The position numbers and the translations under genes were made by a program. 64,000 nt of DNA from Sediminitomix flava (GTDB lineage Bacteria; Bacteroidota; Bacteroidia; Cytophagales; Flammeovirgaceae). Within the stretch, counting starts at the first letter, position 1. Each line of letters opens with the position of its first letter. Positions 17,847 to 26,486 of the stretch are shown here, in pieces. The notes under the pieces are model-generated. The model ran no database searches, was not told the origin of the DNA, and was given only the letters and a program-made list of their open reading frames with translations. Location of the stretch: NCBI RefSeq assembly GCF_003149185.1, contig NZ_QGDO01000001.1:1550001-1614000 (forward strand), given 5' to 3'.

Positions 17847-18584
17847 ATGAGACAACAACTAACAATAACTAAGACGTGGTGGTTTTATTCGCCTTTACTA
17901 GCTGTGATTATCGCAAATTTGGTAGGGCAACTTTCGGGGGAGACAATTCTTACAAACTTTTCAAAACCTCTTATTTTACCTTTAATTGCTCTAAATTTTT
18001 GGGCAAAAAATAAACAAGAAAAAAGCAGTCATTTTACACTCATGCTTTTTGCAATGTTCTTTTCTTGGTTGGGAGATTTATTCCTGATGAAAACAGGAGA
18101 GACATTCTTTATTTTGGGCTTAGTTTCATTTCTTAGCTCTCACATTGTCTATGTGTTTGCATTTTTAAAAGCTGGAGGTTCTTTAAGTTTTTCTAAAATA
18201 AAAGAGCATTATATCTGGGTTGTTGTGGGTGTTGGCTACGGACTTTACTTATACACACTCTTACTTCCTAACTTAGATCAAGTTTTGATGTTTGCTTTAC
18301 CAGTCTATGAGCTTGTGATTTTAACCATGGCTTTTGTAGCTATCACTCGTTACGGAAATGTGTCTAAGCAATCATTTCAGTACACTTTAGCTGGAGCTAT
18401 TTTATTTTTAGTATCAGACAGTATTTTGGCTTATAACAAATTCGGAGATGCTATTCCGCTTTCTGGATTTTTAATTATGTCTACCTATATTTTTGCCCAA
18501 TGGCTTATTATGGAAGGCAATGCTTTGCCTAAAAACAAAGTCGCTCAAGCCAAAGAGGAAGAAGAGGTTTCTCTAACAAATTGA
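17847..18584 (+). CDS. YhhN-family (TMEM86-like) membrane protein, putative lysoplasmalogenase
   Basis: Integral membrane protein with about eight helices. The family signature is visible: SKPLILPLIALNF, FFSWLGDLFLM with the Ser/Asp pair, FLSSHIVYVFAF and LVSDSILAYNKFGDAI. YhhN/TMEM86 proteins include lysoplasmalogenases that cleave the vinyl-ether bond of lysoplasmalogens. Whether this copy acts on such lipids is inference. 245 residues, full length; the last about 20 residues are a charged tail. Confidence 0.85.
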   Translation: MRQQLTITKTWWFYSPLLAVIIANLVGQLSGETILTNFSKPLILPLIALNFWAKNKQEKSSHFTLMLFAMFFSWLGDLFLMKTGETFFILGLVSFLSSHIVYVFAFLKAGGSLSFSKIKEHYIWVVVGVGYGLYLYTLLLPNLDQVLMFALPVYELVILTMAFVAITRYGNVSKQSFQYTLAGAILFLVSDSILAYNKFGDAIPLSGFLIMSTYIFAQWLIMEGNALPKNKVAQAKEEEEVSLTN

Positions 18585-18608
18585 TTTTGAAATTCTAAGA
18601 ATTAATAT

Positions 18609-18640
18609 AGAGGTTTTCTGAAAAGAAGACCTCTTTTTTT
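18609..18640 (+). terminator. Terminator after YhhN gene
   Basis: AGAGGTTTTCT and AGAAGACCTCT with a GAAA loop and a T run. Confidence 0.85.
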
Positions 18641-18837
18641 GTGTCTTCACTTCTAACAATGAACACTCCATATTGTATTTTATGTTAAGGGGTTTTAATT
18701 CTTCTTTTCTTTTAGATATATTTGTTATTACGAAAAATTCAATAATAAGTCTGATTTAGTGATTCATAATTTCTAAAATCGACAGTTTTTTTACCAACTA
18801 TCTAATTGTTATATCTCAAGACATAAAAATTAATAAT

Positions 18838-19053
18838 ATGAGTGCGTTTAGTGAAAATTGGAGGAAGTCCTTAGAACTTGAAAGCATTAAACTAACAGCA
18901 AGAGCTATATTTGGAAAAAGAGATAGCTTCAAGGTTTCGGAAGAAGAAGCTGAAGAAATCTATACCCAATTGCGTAAGTTGAAGGAGCTTGACCTATTTA
19001 CAGAGGATCAAGAACGAAAAGTTTATGAAAATGTATTATTCTTTGGGTTTTAA
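18838..19053 (+). CDS. Small acidic helical protein, unknown function
   Basis: 71 residues, highly charged and predicted to be alpha-helical (EEEAEEIYTQLRKLKELDLF). No signal, no cysteines, no recognised family. I accept it because codon use looks like its neighbours, it starts with ATG after a clear intergenic region, and it is followed by a strong terminator. Confidence 0.55.
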   Translation: MSAFSENWRKSLELESIKLTARAIFGKRDSFKVSEEEAEEIYTQLRKLKELDLFTEDQERKVYENVLFFGF

Positions 19054-19073
19054 GACTAGGTCTTACACATAAA

Positions 19074-19112
19074 AAAAGCGATAACCTTCAACTGAGAAGA
19101 TTATCGCTTTTA
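19074..19112. terminator. Bidirectional terminator
   Basis: AAAAGCGATAA and TTATCGCTTTT with an inner CTTC/GAAG pair and a T run, between converging genes. Confidence 0.85.
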
Positions 19113-19130
19113 TTTTTTTAGAAGAATTTT

Positions 19131-19868
19131 TTACTCAATAACCATCAAATTACTCTGACGGATAAAGGCATCATTCTCCTGATCTACTTTTACTTTGTAC
19201 CAAATATCTTGCTTACCTACAATATCCATCCTAGTACCTTTACTAGCTGATTTGTAAATATCTGACCCTGCAGAAGCCGACTTCATCAGTAAAGAATTAT
19301 TTGCATTCACAATTGCTTTAGGAGTTTTGAATCCATAGTTAAACAACCAAACACAAGTTCCTAAAAGAGTGAGGTAAGCAATTGAATGGGGTAAAATAGT
19401 ACGACCATTTCTTTTTCGCTTCGCTATTCCAAAGAAAAAGCTCAACAACAGGAGTATTGAAACCCCAAAAATAATTTCGTAATACTTATTGAAAATACTT
19501 CTGAAAAAGTCATAGTCTGTAAACTTATAACCTTCCAATTCGTATTTCCCTGCCATATCTTCCATCTTTACCAACACCGCTTGGTCTGCTGTATGATGAT
19601 AGTACATATTAAGAAAATATAAGGACTTTGTATAGTCTCCTAAGCCTTCATATATGTAAGCAACCTTCATTAACATTCGAGGGGTATATGATTGGTCTTC
19701 ATACAATAAGCCCTCATAGATGTCTAAAGCCTGAGTGTATTTGGATTCTTCAAATAAAGAATCTGCCTTTATTAACTTTTCTTCAGGATTTTCCGCCATC
19801 GAATTTTTCACTGTGAAAATCAGGCAGAAGGAAAAAACAAGTAAGAATTTTGTTCTGATGTTTTGCAT
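19131..19868 (-). CDS. BatE-like TPR / SH3-domain membrane protein
   Basis: 245 residues: signal peptide (1-25), two or three TPR-like repeats (about 30-110; KADSLFEESKYTQALDIYEG, AYIYEGLGDYTKSLYFLN), two membrane helices (about 133-150 and 163-178) and a C-terminal bacterial SH3-like domain (about 190-245; GTRMDIVGKQDIWYKVKV). This architecture matches BatE of the Bacteroidota Bat cluster, but no batA-D or MoxR gene is adjacent, so the name is only architectural. The start lies within the tRNA promoter region of the opposite strand. Confidence 0.65.
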   Translation of the reverse strand: MQNIRTKFLLVFSFCLIFTVKNSMAENPEEKLIKADSLFEESKYTQALDIYEGLLYEDQSYTPRMLMKVAYIYEGLGDYTKSLYFLNMYYHHTADQAVLVKMEDMAGKYELEGYKFTDYDFFRSIFNKYYEIIFGVSILLLLSFFFGIAKRKRNGRTILPHSIAYLTLLGTCVWLFNYGFKTPKAIVNANNSLLMKSASAGSDIYKSASKGTRMDIVGKQDIWYKVKVDQENDAFIRQSNLMVIE

Positions 19869-19893
19869 TGTATTGATTAGTCTACTACCTTTG
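19862..19893 (+). promoter_or_regulatory. Bacteroidota-type promoter for the tRNA-Leu/tRNA-Lys cluster
   Basis: TTTG (19862-19865), 20-base spacer, TACCTTTG (19886-19893): an excellent match to TTTG-N17-21-TAnnTTTG. Transcription would start near 19900, about 100 bases before tRNA-Leu. It overlaps the start of the leftward gene. Confidence 0.7.
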
Positions 19894-20002
19894 CACCGCT
19901 AAATCGAGGAATTGACTACTTGATTTACATTCAGAAGCAAAATTCTGAAATCTAACAGTAAGAAAAAAGAATTTAATTTCTTTTAAGATACTAATACGTG
20001 TT

Positions 20003-20086
20003 GCTCATGTGGTGGAATTGGTAGACACGCCATCTTGAGGGGGTGGTGGGCGCAAGCCCGTGGAAGTTCGAATCTTCTCATGAGCA
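20003..20086 (+). tRNA. tRNA-Leu (GAG)
   Basis: Class II tRNA: acceptor GCTCATG pairs with CATGAGC, D-loop contains AATTGGTAGAC, anticodon stem CCATC/GGTGG with loop TTGAGGG giving anticodon GAG, a long variable arm (GGCGCAAGCC), and T-loop TTCGAAT. CCA is not encoded. A hairpin terminator follows at 20099-20142. Confidence 0.95.
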
Positions 20087-20098
20087 CAGCCAATTAAT

Positions 20099-20142
20099 AA
20101 AATTAGCAGTCAGAAATTATGGTTTGACGCTAATTTTTTTTT
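20099..20142 (+). terminator. Terminator between tRNA-Leu and the tRNA-Lys array
   Basis: AAAATTAGC-GTCA and TGAC-GCTAATTTT form a two-part stem followed by nine T. It sits only 8 bases before the first tRNA-Lys. Confidence 0.7.
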
Positions 20143-20150
20143 CGCTTTTA

Positions 20151-20223
20151 GATTCCGTAGCTCAGTTGGTAGAGCATCTCCCTTTTAAGGAGAGGGTCCT
20201 GGGTTCGAGCCCCAGCGGGATCA
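20151..20223 (+). tRNA. tRNA-Lys (TTT), copy 1 of 6
   Basis: 73-base tRNA: acceptor GATTCCG/CGGGATC, D-stem GCTC/GAGC, anticodon stem TCTCC/GGAGA with loop CTTTTAA (anticodon TTT), T-stem CTGGG/CCCAG, discriminator A; CCA not encoded. The first of six identical genes. Confidence 0.97.
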
Positions 20224-20252
20224 CTTCTAAAATAAATAAGTCGTTAAGACTA

Positions 20253-20325
20253 GATTCCGTAGCTCAGTTGGTAGAGCATCTCCCTTTTAAGGAGAGGGTC
20301 CTGGGTTCGAGCCCCAGCGGGATCA
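20253..20325 (+). tRNA. tRNA-Lys (TTT), copy 2 of 6
   Basis: Identical over all 73 bases to copy 1; the preceding spacer is 29 bases and contains AGTC-GTTAA-GACT. Confidence 0.97.
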
Positions 20326-20353
20326 CTTCTAAAATAAAAATGTCGTAAGACTA

Positions 20354-20426
20354 GATTCCGTAGCTCAGTTGGTAGAGCATCTCCCTTTTAAGGAGAGGGT
20401 CCTGGGTTCGAGCCCCAGCGGGATCA
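20354..20426 (+). tRNA. tRNA-Lys (TTT), copy 3 of 6
   Basis: Identical to copy 1. The preceding 28-base spacer contains GTC-GTAA-GAC. Confidence 0.97.
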
Positions 20427-20454
20427 CTTCTAAAATAAAAATGTCGCAAGACTA

Positions 20455-20527
20455 GATTCCGTAGCTCAGTTGGTAGAGCATCTCCCTTTTAAGGAGAGGG
20501 TCCTGGGTTCGAGCCCCAGCGGGATCA
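20455..20527 (+). tRNA. tRNA-Lys (TTT), copy 4 of 6
   Basis: Identical to copy 1. The preceding 28-base spacer contains GTC-GCAA-GAC. Confidence 0.97.
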
Positions 20528-20555
20528 CTTCCAAAATAATAATGTCGAAAGACTA

Positions 20556-20628
20556 GATTCCGTAGCTCAGTTGGTAGAGCATCTCCCTTTTAAGGAGAGG
20601 GTCCTGGGTTCGAGCCCCAGCGGGATCA
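20556..20628 (+). tRNA. tRNA-Lys (TTT), copy 5 of 6
   Basis: Identical to copy 1. The preceding 28-base spacer contains GTC-GAAA-GAC. Confidence 0.97.
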
Positions 20629-20678
20629 CAATGAACTTAATTTTTTAGAATTGAGTTTGTTTTAAAGAATAACGAAAA

Positions 20679-20751
20679 GATTCCGTAGCTCAGTTGGTAG
20701 AGCATCTCCCTTTTAAGGAGAGGGTCCTGGGTTCGAGCCCCAGCGGGATCA
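20679..20751 (+). tRNA. tRNA-Lys (TTT), copy 6 of 6
   Basis: Identical to copy 1 but preceded by a longer, unrelated 50-base spacer, and followed directly by the cluster terminator. Confidence 0.97.
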
Positions 20752-20755
20752 CAAC

Positions 20756-20793
20756 AAAGAGTCATTTCACAACTTTGAAATGACTCTTTTTTT
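20756..20793 (+). terminator. Terminator of the tRNA-Lys array
   Basis: AAAGAGTCATTTCA and TGAAATGACTCTTT form a perfect 14-bp stem with a 6-base loop and T run, 4 bases after the last tRNA. Confidence 0.9.
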
Positions 20794-21039
20794 ATGTGTT
20801 TTTGGGAACTTTTTACGTCTCTAATCATCATTACTTTTTGAGGTTAAAACATATTTATGTAATAGATTTTTACTTAAAAAAGATTTATCCCATCTAGCTA
20901 ATCAAACTGCTAAATCTACTTCCATTCTTAATATCTACCTTACAGAAATAGCCCCCTATTATTTACTTTTTACATCATTCCTCACCTCACCTCCAATTTT
21001 AATTTCTGTATATAGCAGCAAAATTATAATCAAGAACTG

Positions 21040-23040
21040 ATGAGAAAATTAACTTACTTATTAACTACTATCCTACTAACCTCATGCTTCAAGTCACAAG
21101 ACGTCGGTATCAAATCCGATGCACAGTATGAGCTTGAAAAAATTACCATTCCTGAAAATTTTGATTTCAATACCTCTACTACAGTAAGTATTGATTTACA
21201 AATTCCAGAAGCTTACCGTAAAGCCACAATCTCATTCATGGACAAATCAACCCTTGAAGGAGGTGTAAAAATCGGAACAGGGTCATTTGACTCAGAAGGT
21301 CATTTGCATACAACATTGACTGTACCTGAGACTTGGACATCAATTTACCTAGAATCAAATTACCTCGGTGTACCATCTTTCTACCTACCTGTCATGGGAG
21401 ATGAAGTTGAACTAGACTACCAAGATGTATTTGATCAAAAAGTTTCTGTAGCACAACGAGAACAGATTTCAACAAAATCACTTAATTCATCATCTAATAA
21501 AAGAATCGCATCAGCTGTCATTCATTATCTTGCCGACAATGTTGACTCCAATGGTGTTCCTGATAACCTAGAACCTGTAAACGATACTTTTGATGGTGAT
21601 TTCATTGGCGATGTAAACGCATCTTTCCCAGAATCACGTCCTGTACCTACTTACAACCCAGAGTACATCGCAGATGGAAATGAAACTGATATTGTCTTAA
21701 ATGATGATGCAGAAGTCTTCATTACTTATGTAGCTGAAGGTGCTGGTTATAAAAACGTATTAGGTTTCTATAAATACAGAGTTGGATTTGCTCCTCAGAC
21801 TGCAGCTGAAATCGATACTATTTTTGTTGCATTTCCGAATATTAGTAATGCTGGCGCTGGAGGAAATCTTATCCCTGGAAATAAAGTAAAACTTGGAGAA
21901 TTTGAAGCTGGAACAGCTATCGGGTGGGTATTGCTTCAAAATGCTTGGAAAGGATCAAATGGAATAAGCACTTCTGCGAACCGTTTCTATTCAGAGCCTA
22001 GCTTCAATCCAGAAGACAGTAAAAACCAACACAACGTTCTTTTAAAGGATACACAAAGAGAAATCGTTCTTCTTGGTTTTGAAGATTTACACAGAGAAGA
22101 TAGAAATCAGAATCCTAACAGATATGGGTCTGACGAAGACTTCAATGATGCAATATTCTATGTAACTGCTACTCCTGGAGACGCTATCAATACAACAAAC
22201 ATCCGAACAATTACAACTAGTGCACCAGATACGGATGAAGATGGTGTAGATGATAATCAGGATGAATATCCTAACGATCCAAACAAGGCATTTAATAATT
22301 ACTTCCCATCATCTTCGGGCTATAGTTCTATTGCATTTGAGGATTTATGGCCAAATAAAGGAGATTATGACTTTAATGATGTAGTGGTCAATTATAATGT
22401 GAATTTAATCACCAATGCTGAAAATAAAGTGGTGGAGCTTGACATGAAAATTTTGACAAGAGAAACTGTTGCTGGTTTTGAAAATGGCTTAGGCTTGATG
22501 TTCAATTTTGAGCCCTCTAAAATTTCATCCGTAACAGGAATGAACTATACTAAAGGATTAATTACAAATGAAGCGAATGGCTGTGAAAGTCAGCAACAAA
22601 ATGCTGTTGTCATTTTCTATGATAATGCCCATGATAATTTAGAGCAAGAATTAGACATCCACTTTGAGTTCAGTCAACCAATAGAGCCAGAACTTCTAGG
22701 GATTGCTCCTTTCAATACTTTTGTATTCGCCAATGGTGTTAGAGGAAAAGAAATCCACTTACCAAACGAGTTACCAACAGACCTAGCTGATGAAAGCTTA
22801 TTCGGTAATTCAGACGATAATTCTTCAGTAGGGGCAAATAACTACTATAAGACTTCTGAGAACTTACCTTGGGCTATAAACATTTCAAGAGAGTATGCTA
22901 TTCCTAAAGAAAATGTAGAAATCTCAACAGCTTATAAGAAATTCTTGCAATGGGTTTCTTCTAACGGATCATCATTCCCAGATTGGTACGAAGACAAAGA
23001 AGGATATAGAGACGCTTCTAAATTAAAGTTAGAAAACTAA
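21040..23040 (+). CDS. LruC-domain lipoprotein with calcium-binding-type repeat
   Basis: 666-residue surface or outer-membrane lipoprotein (MRKLTYLLTTILLTSC; Cys16). Middle region (about 225-380) resembles DUF4114: FYKYRVGFAP, GWVLLQNAW and the end motif YGSDEDFNDAIFYV. It is followed by an acidic DTDEDGVDDNQDEYPND stretch of the thrombospondin-type-3/dockerin-like calcium-binding kind (about 398-414), and the LruC domain (about 420-650), recognised by FEDLWPNKGDYDFNDVVVNY. LruC proteins were first noted in Leptospira and are common in Bacteroidota and marine bacteria; their role is unknown. A single gene with no partner. Confidence 0.85.
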   Translation: MRKLTYLLTTILLTSCFKSQDVGIKSDAQYELEKITIPENFDFNTSTTVSIDLQIPEAYRKATISFMDKSTLEGGVKIGTGSFDSEGHLHTTLTVPETWTSIYLESNYLGVPSFYLPVMGDEVELDYQDVFDQKVSVAQREQISTKSLNSSSNKRIASAVIHYLADNVDSNGVPDNLEPVNDTFDGDFIGDVNASFPESRPVPTYNPEYIADGNETDIVLNDDAEVFITYVAEGAGYKNVLGFYKYRVGFAPQTAAEIDTIFVAFPNISNAGAGGNLIPGNKVKLGEFEAGTAIGWVLLQNAWKGSNGISTSANRFYSEPSFNPEDSKNQHNVLLKDTQREIVLLGFEDLHREDRNQNPNRYGSDEDFNDAIFYVTATPGDAINTTNIRTITTSAPDTDEDGVDDNQDEYPNDPNKAFNNYFPSSSGYSSIAFEDLWPNKGDYDFNDVVVNYNVNLITNAENKVVELDMKILTRETVAGFENGLGLMFNFEPSKISSVTGMNYTKGLITNEANGCESQQQNAVVIFYDNAHDNLEQELDIHFEFSQPIEPELLGIAPFNTFVFANGVRGKEIHLPNELPTDLADESLFGNSDDNSSVGANNYYKTSENLPWAINISREYAIPKENVEISTAYKKFLQWVSSNGSSFPDWYEDKEGYRDASKLKLEN

Positions 23041-23134
23041 GCTTTTTCCTTCCTCAAAAATTGAAAGCTATTTATATTTGAACTAGTAAAACTTTAAGAG
23101 GAAGGTTCAGAATAAAAAGAAAGTCCTTTTACAT

Positions 23135-23168
23135 TCCCTTCACAGATAACGTTCTGTGAAGGGATTTC
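23135..23168 (+). terminator. Terminator after the LruC gene
   Basis: TCCCTTCACAGA and TCTGTGAAGGGA form a perfect 12-bp stem with a 6-base loop. The tail is only moderately T-rich. Confidence 0.7.
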
Positions 23169-23310
23169 TGTATTTTAAACCTTACCATACATCTTAATTA
23201 AGCACTTAATCGTAAACAGTATAAAAAACACTACTCAAATAACTCCTTTAATCTGTTATGATTATGGCGAGTATTTTTTATAACGCACAAAAAACACACT
23301 GAAACACAAT

Positions 23311-24309
23311 ATGAAGAATCACTACAAGGCAATAGCTCAAGACATTTGGGCTGGAAGAAAAGACGGAGAAGACAGGGATTCATGGAGATGGCATCAAGCA
23401 GTAGAATGTGTCGATGTTTTAAACAACGAAATTCCTTCTTTAAAAGAAAATGAAAAAGGGACTGCCATCATCGGTTTTTGTTCAGACGAAGGTGTCCGTA
23501 GAAATAAAGGTAGAACAGGAGCTGCTCAAGGTCCTGAAGCTATCCGCAAGGCGAGTTCGAGTTTTCCTGTACATTTCTCAGAAGTATCTAAATTAATAGA
23601 CCTAGGGGATATTGTTTGCCAAGGAAGCGATTTGGAAGGTGCTCAGAAGGCATTAGGAGAACTTATTGCTCTAGCGTTAGAGAATGGATATAGACCTTTA
23701 GTTTTGGGCGGAGGACATGAAATAGCTTATGGTCACTACCTCGGCATCAAATCTTACCTTCAAAAACACAAACCTGAAGCAAGCTTAGGTATCATCAATT
23801 ACGATGCACACTTCGATCTTCGAGAAATTGATCCAGAAGTAGGTCCTTCATCAGGAACTCCATTCTTACAAATTGCTCAAGACCAAAAAACACTCGGAAA
23901 AGATTTCAATTACTTTGTTATCGGCATCAATAAAAATAGCAATACAAAGAAGCTTTTCAATACGGCTGAAGAACTAGGAGTTGACTTCATTAGGAGAAGA
24001 CATGTAAATGCTGAAAAACAAGTTGACCTTTTCCACAAAATCGGTGAAATGGTAGATAAGGTAGATTACATCTATCTGACGACTTGTATGGATGTATTCA
24101 ATGCAGGATATGCACCGGGTGTAAGTGCTCCAGCGGCACAAGGCATCACTCCTGATTATGTCTTTATGAAATCATACAAGAAAATCTTGAAAAGTGGTAA
24201 ACTTCTTTCGGCTGATATTGCAGAAGTAAATCCGCAATTAGACATTGACAGTCATACCGCAAAACTAGCTGCTTCACTCGCTTTTGAAGTCGTTACTTCG
24301 GCAGAGTAA
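23311..24309 (+). CDS. hutG: Formimidoylglutamase (ureohydrolase family)
   Basis: Mn-dependent hydrolase of the arginase/agmatinase superfamily; the HutG branch converts N-formimino-L-glutamate to glutamate and formamide at the end of histidine degradation. Metal motifs are GGGHEIAYGHY, NYDAHFDLRE and CMDVFNAGYAPGVSAP; GRTGAAQGPEAIRKA is the family N-terminal block. The CMDVF variant with APGVSAP favours HutG over arginase. 332 residues, normal. No hutHUI genes are adjacent, so the rest of the pathway would have to lie elsewhere. Confidence 0.82.
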   Translation: MKNHYKAIAQDIWAGRKDGEDRDSWRWHQAVECVDVLNNEIPSLKENEKGTAIIGFCSDEGVRRNKGRTGAAQGPEAIRKASSSFPVHFSEVSKLIDLGDIVCQGSDLEGAQKALGELIALALENGYRPLVLGGGHEIAYGHYLGIKSYLQKHKPEASLGIINYDAHFDLREIDPEVGPSSGTPFLQIAQDQKTLGKDFNYFVIGINKNSNTKKLFNTAEELGVDFIRRRHVNAEKQVDLFHKIGEMVDKVDYIYLTTCMDVFNAGYAPGVSAPAAQGITPDYVFMKSYKKILKSGKLLSADIAEVNPQLDIDSHTAKLAASLAFEVVTSAE

Positions 24310-24332
24310 ATTCATTCCTGTTTTGAATAATT

Positions 24333-24368
24333 AAACCTTTGAGTATGTTCTTACTCAAAGGTTTTTTT
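24333..24368 (+). terminator. Terminator after hutG
   Basis: AAACCTTTGAGTA and TACTCAAAGGTTT, 6-base loop, T run. Confidence 0.88.
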
Positions 24369-24406
24369 GTACTTTGTGGTTTTGATTATGTCTGAAACCA
24401 TTGAAA

Positions 24407-25726
24407 ATGGAAAAAAATAAACCAAAAGTTTTACAAGCATGGTGTGTATATGATTGGGCAAACTCAGTCTATGCATTAACCATTTCTTCAGCTATATTTC
24501 CAATTTACTTCAATCAAAGTACGAGAAGTGCATTTGGTGGTGATATAGTGAACTTCTTAGGCTTTCAAATAAAAAATACGGTTCTATATTCTTACACGCT
24601 TTCAGCAGCTTTTTTACTTGTAGCACTCATTCTCCCATTCTTATCGGGAATTGCTGACTATGGGCACATTAAAAAGCGTATGATGAAGTTTTTCACCTAC
24701 CTAGGAAGTCTTTCTTGTATTGGACTATTCTTCTTTACAGGTGAAAATATAGAACTAGGCATTATGCTGAGTATTCTTGGAGCAGTTGGTTATGCTGGTG
24801 GAATTGTATTTTATAATGCATTTCTTCCCGAAATTGCTACAAAAGATCGCTTTGATCTATTAAGTGCTAGAGGGTTCTCATACGGATACATCGGAGGGGT
24901 TATTCAGCTTATCATCAGCTTAATTTTAGTTACAAAACCCGATTGGTTTGGTTTAGAGCAAGGCTCTTTACCTGCTCGAATTTCCTTCTTAACCGTAGGT
25001 TTATGGTGGCTTATTTTTGCACAATACACTTTTGCATTCTTACCCGAAAATGTATCTCAAGCATTTCAGAATGATAAAACAAAGCTATTGAAAAAAGGCT
25101 ATGTAGAACTGAGTAAGGTATTTCAGAGCTTGAAGAAATATAGAGCAATGAAAAACTTCCTTCTTGCCTTTTTCTTCTACAATATGGGAGTACAAACCGT
25201 AATGTATTTGGCAGCCACATTTGGTGAAGCAGAGATTAAATTAGCCGAAGAAAAACTGATTGCAACCATCTTGATTTTACAATTGGTAGCTATACCTGGT
25301 GCATATTTCTTTGCTTACTTTTCAAAGAAATTTGGCAATAAAATATCGCTAATCAGTATGGTTTTAATTTGGATTGGCATCTGTATTTCTGCATTCTATA
25401 CCTATACCGAATATGAATTTTATGCTTTAGCTTCAATGGTCGGCGTAGTCATGGGCGGAATACAATCACTATCACGATCTACATTCAGTAAGCTAATTCC
25501 TGAAGGTTCTGAAGACCCAGCTTCTTACTTCAGTTTTTATGATGTTACCGATAAATTAGCGATTGTAATTGGTACTTTTGCATTCGGATTTATCGAGCAA
25601 ATCACACAAAGCATGCGTTATTCTGCATTGGCTTTAGGACTGTTTTTTATCTTCGGTTTATTATACCTCATTCGTTTTAGAATCCCATCAGAATCTAAAG
25701 TGGAGAATCAGCAATATTCAAATTAA
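24407..25726 (+). CDS. MFS transporter, UMF1/Atg22-like family
   Basis: Inner-membrane transporter with 12 predicted helices, similar to the UMF1 branch of the major facilitator superfamily, related to vacuolar amino-acid effluxer Atg22. The diagnostic N-terminus is [40 protein letters not shown] is the conserved loop in the second half and [19 protein letters not shown] follows. The ATG at 24407 is preferred over a TTG six bases upstream. The substrate is unknown; amino-acid or small-metabolite export is possible by homology. It ends 8 bases before ung, so the two are cotranscribed. Confidence 0.87.
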   Translation: MEKNKPKVLQAWCVYDWANSVYALTISSAIFPIYFNQSTRSAFGGDIVNFLGFQIKNTVLYSYTLSAAFLLVALILPFLSGIADYGHIKKRMMKFFTYLGSLSCIGLFFFTGENIELGIMLSILGAVGYAGGIVFYNAFLPEIATKDRFDLLSARGFSYGYIGGVIQLIISLILVTKPDWFGLEQGSLPARISFLTVGLWWLIFAQYTFAFLPENVSQAFQNDKTKLLKKGYVELSKVFQSLKKYRAMKNFLLAFFFYNMGVQTVMYLAATFGEAEIKLAEEKLIATILILQLVAIPGAYFFAYFSKKFGNKISLISMVLIWIGICISAFYTYTEYEFYALASMVGVVMGGIQSLSRSTFSKLIPEGSEDPASYFSFYDVTDKLAIVIGTFAFGFIEQITQSMRYSALALGLFFIFGLLYLIRFRIPSESKVENQQYSN

Positions 25727-25734
25727 CAATACAG

Positions 25735-26397
25735 ATGGACGTGAAAATAGAAGCTTCTTGGAAAGAGGCATTGAAAAGTGAGTTTGAGCAATCATATTTT
25801 CAGCAATTAACTGATTTTGTTCGTTCAGAATACCAATCACAAACAATTTACCCACCTGCAAAACAAATTTTTAATGCCTTTGACCGTAGCCCTTTTGAAG
25901 ATGTCAAAGTCGTGATTTTAGGTCAAGATCCTTACCATGGTCCTGGTCAAGCAAATGGACTTTGTTTTTCAGTAAATGATGGTGTTCAACACCCCCCATC
26001 ACTTCAAAATATTTTCAAGGAGATAAAAGGTGATCTAGATATTGACATTCCTAAGAGTGGAAATTTGGAAAGATGGGCTGATCAAGGTGTACTTTTATTG
26101 AACGCGACACTTACAGTAAGAGCACATCAGGCAGGTTCTCACCAGAAAAAAGGTTGGGAAGAATTTACAGACGCTGTCATCCGTACATTGGCTGAAGAAA
26201 GAGAAGGCCTTGTATTTATCCTATGGGGATCTTTTGCTCAGAAAAAAGGAGGAATGATCGATAGTAAGAAACATTTAATTCTGAAATCACCTCATCCTTC
26301 ACCGCTGTCTGCCCATAGAGGTTTCTTTGGCAAAAAGCATTTCAGCCAAACAAATGCGTATTTAGAAAGTAAAGGAGAAGCTCCAATTACTTGGTAG
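25735..26397 (+). CDS. ung: Uracil-DNA glycosylase (family 1)
   Basis: Removes uracil from DNA as the first step of base-excision repair. Contains the water-activating loop [18 protein letters not shown] (Asp65), LLNATLTV, and the DNA-intercalation loop [13 protein letters not shown]. 220 residues, full length. Second gene of an operon behind the MFS transporter (8-base gap). Confidence 0.98.
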   Translation: MDVKIEASWKEALKSEFEQSYFQQLTDFVRSEYQSQTIYPPAKQIFNAFDRSPFEDVKVVILGQDPYHGPGQANGLCFSVNDGVQHPPSLQNIFKEIKGDLDIDIPKSGNLERWADQGVLLLNATLTVRAHQAGSHQKKGWEEFTDAVIRTLAEEREGLVFILWGSFAQKKGGMIDSKKHLILKSPHPSPLSAHRGFFGKKHFSQTNAYLESKGEAPITW

Positions 26398-26418
26398 TTT
26401 CTATAAGTAGATAAAAGC

Positions 26419-26446
26419 AAAGCCATCTAAATTTAGATGGCTTTTT
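26419..26446. terminator. Bidirectional terminator after ung
   Basis: Perfect 26-bp palindrome with half-site AAAGCCATCTAAA, followed by T5; converging genes on both sides. Confidence 0.8.
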
Positions 26447-26486
26447 ATCACAACACATGCAGAACACTCACAATGGTTCGGCTAAT

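Larger units (their letters stand above)
20151..20628 (+). repeat. Tandem repeat of about 101 bp: tRNA-Lys plus spacer
   Basis: Five tRNA-Lys genes recur with periods of 102, 101, 101 and 101 bases. Spacers share CTTCTAAAATAAaaatGTC....GACTA with a few substitutions. The regular period and identical tRNAs indicate recent tandem duplication. Copy 6 lies outside the register. Confidence 0.9.

Noticed and set aside
20151-20628. Regular 101-bp repeat resembling a CRISPR-like array
   Set aside because: The repeated unit is a tRNA gene and the spacers are near-identical; no cas genes nearby.
20043-20831. Open frames across the tRNA-Leu/tRNA-Lys array on both strands
   Set aside because: They are translations of repeated tRNA sequence (peptides such as SVAQLVEHLPF and AGARTQDPLL are well-known artefacts), not genes.
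23311-24309. Arginase or agmatinase as the function of the ureohydrolase
   Set aside because: The TTCMDVF...APGVSAP pattern fits formimidoylglutamase better; specificity is still not proven.
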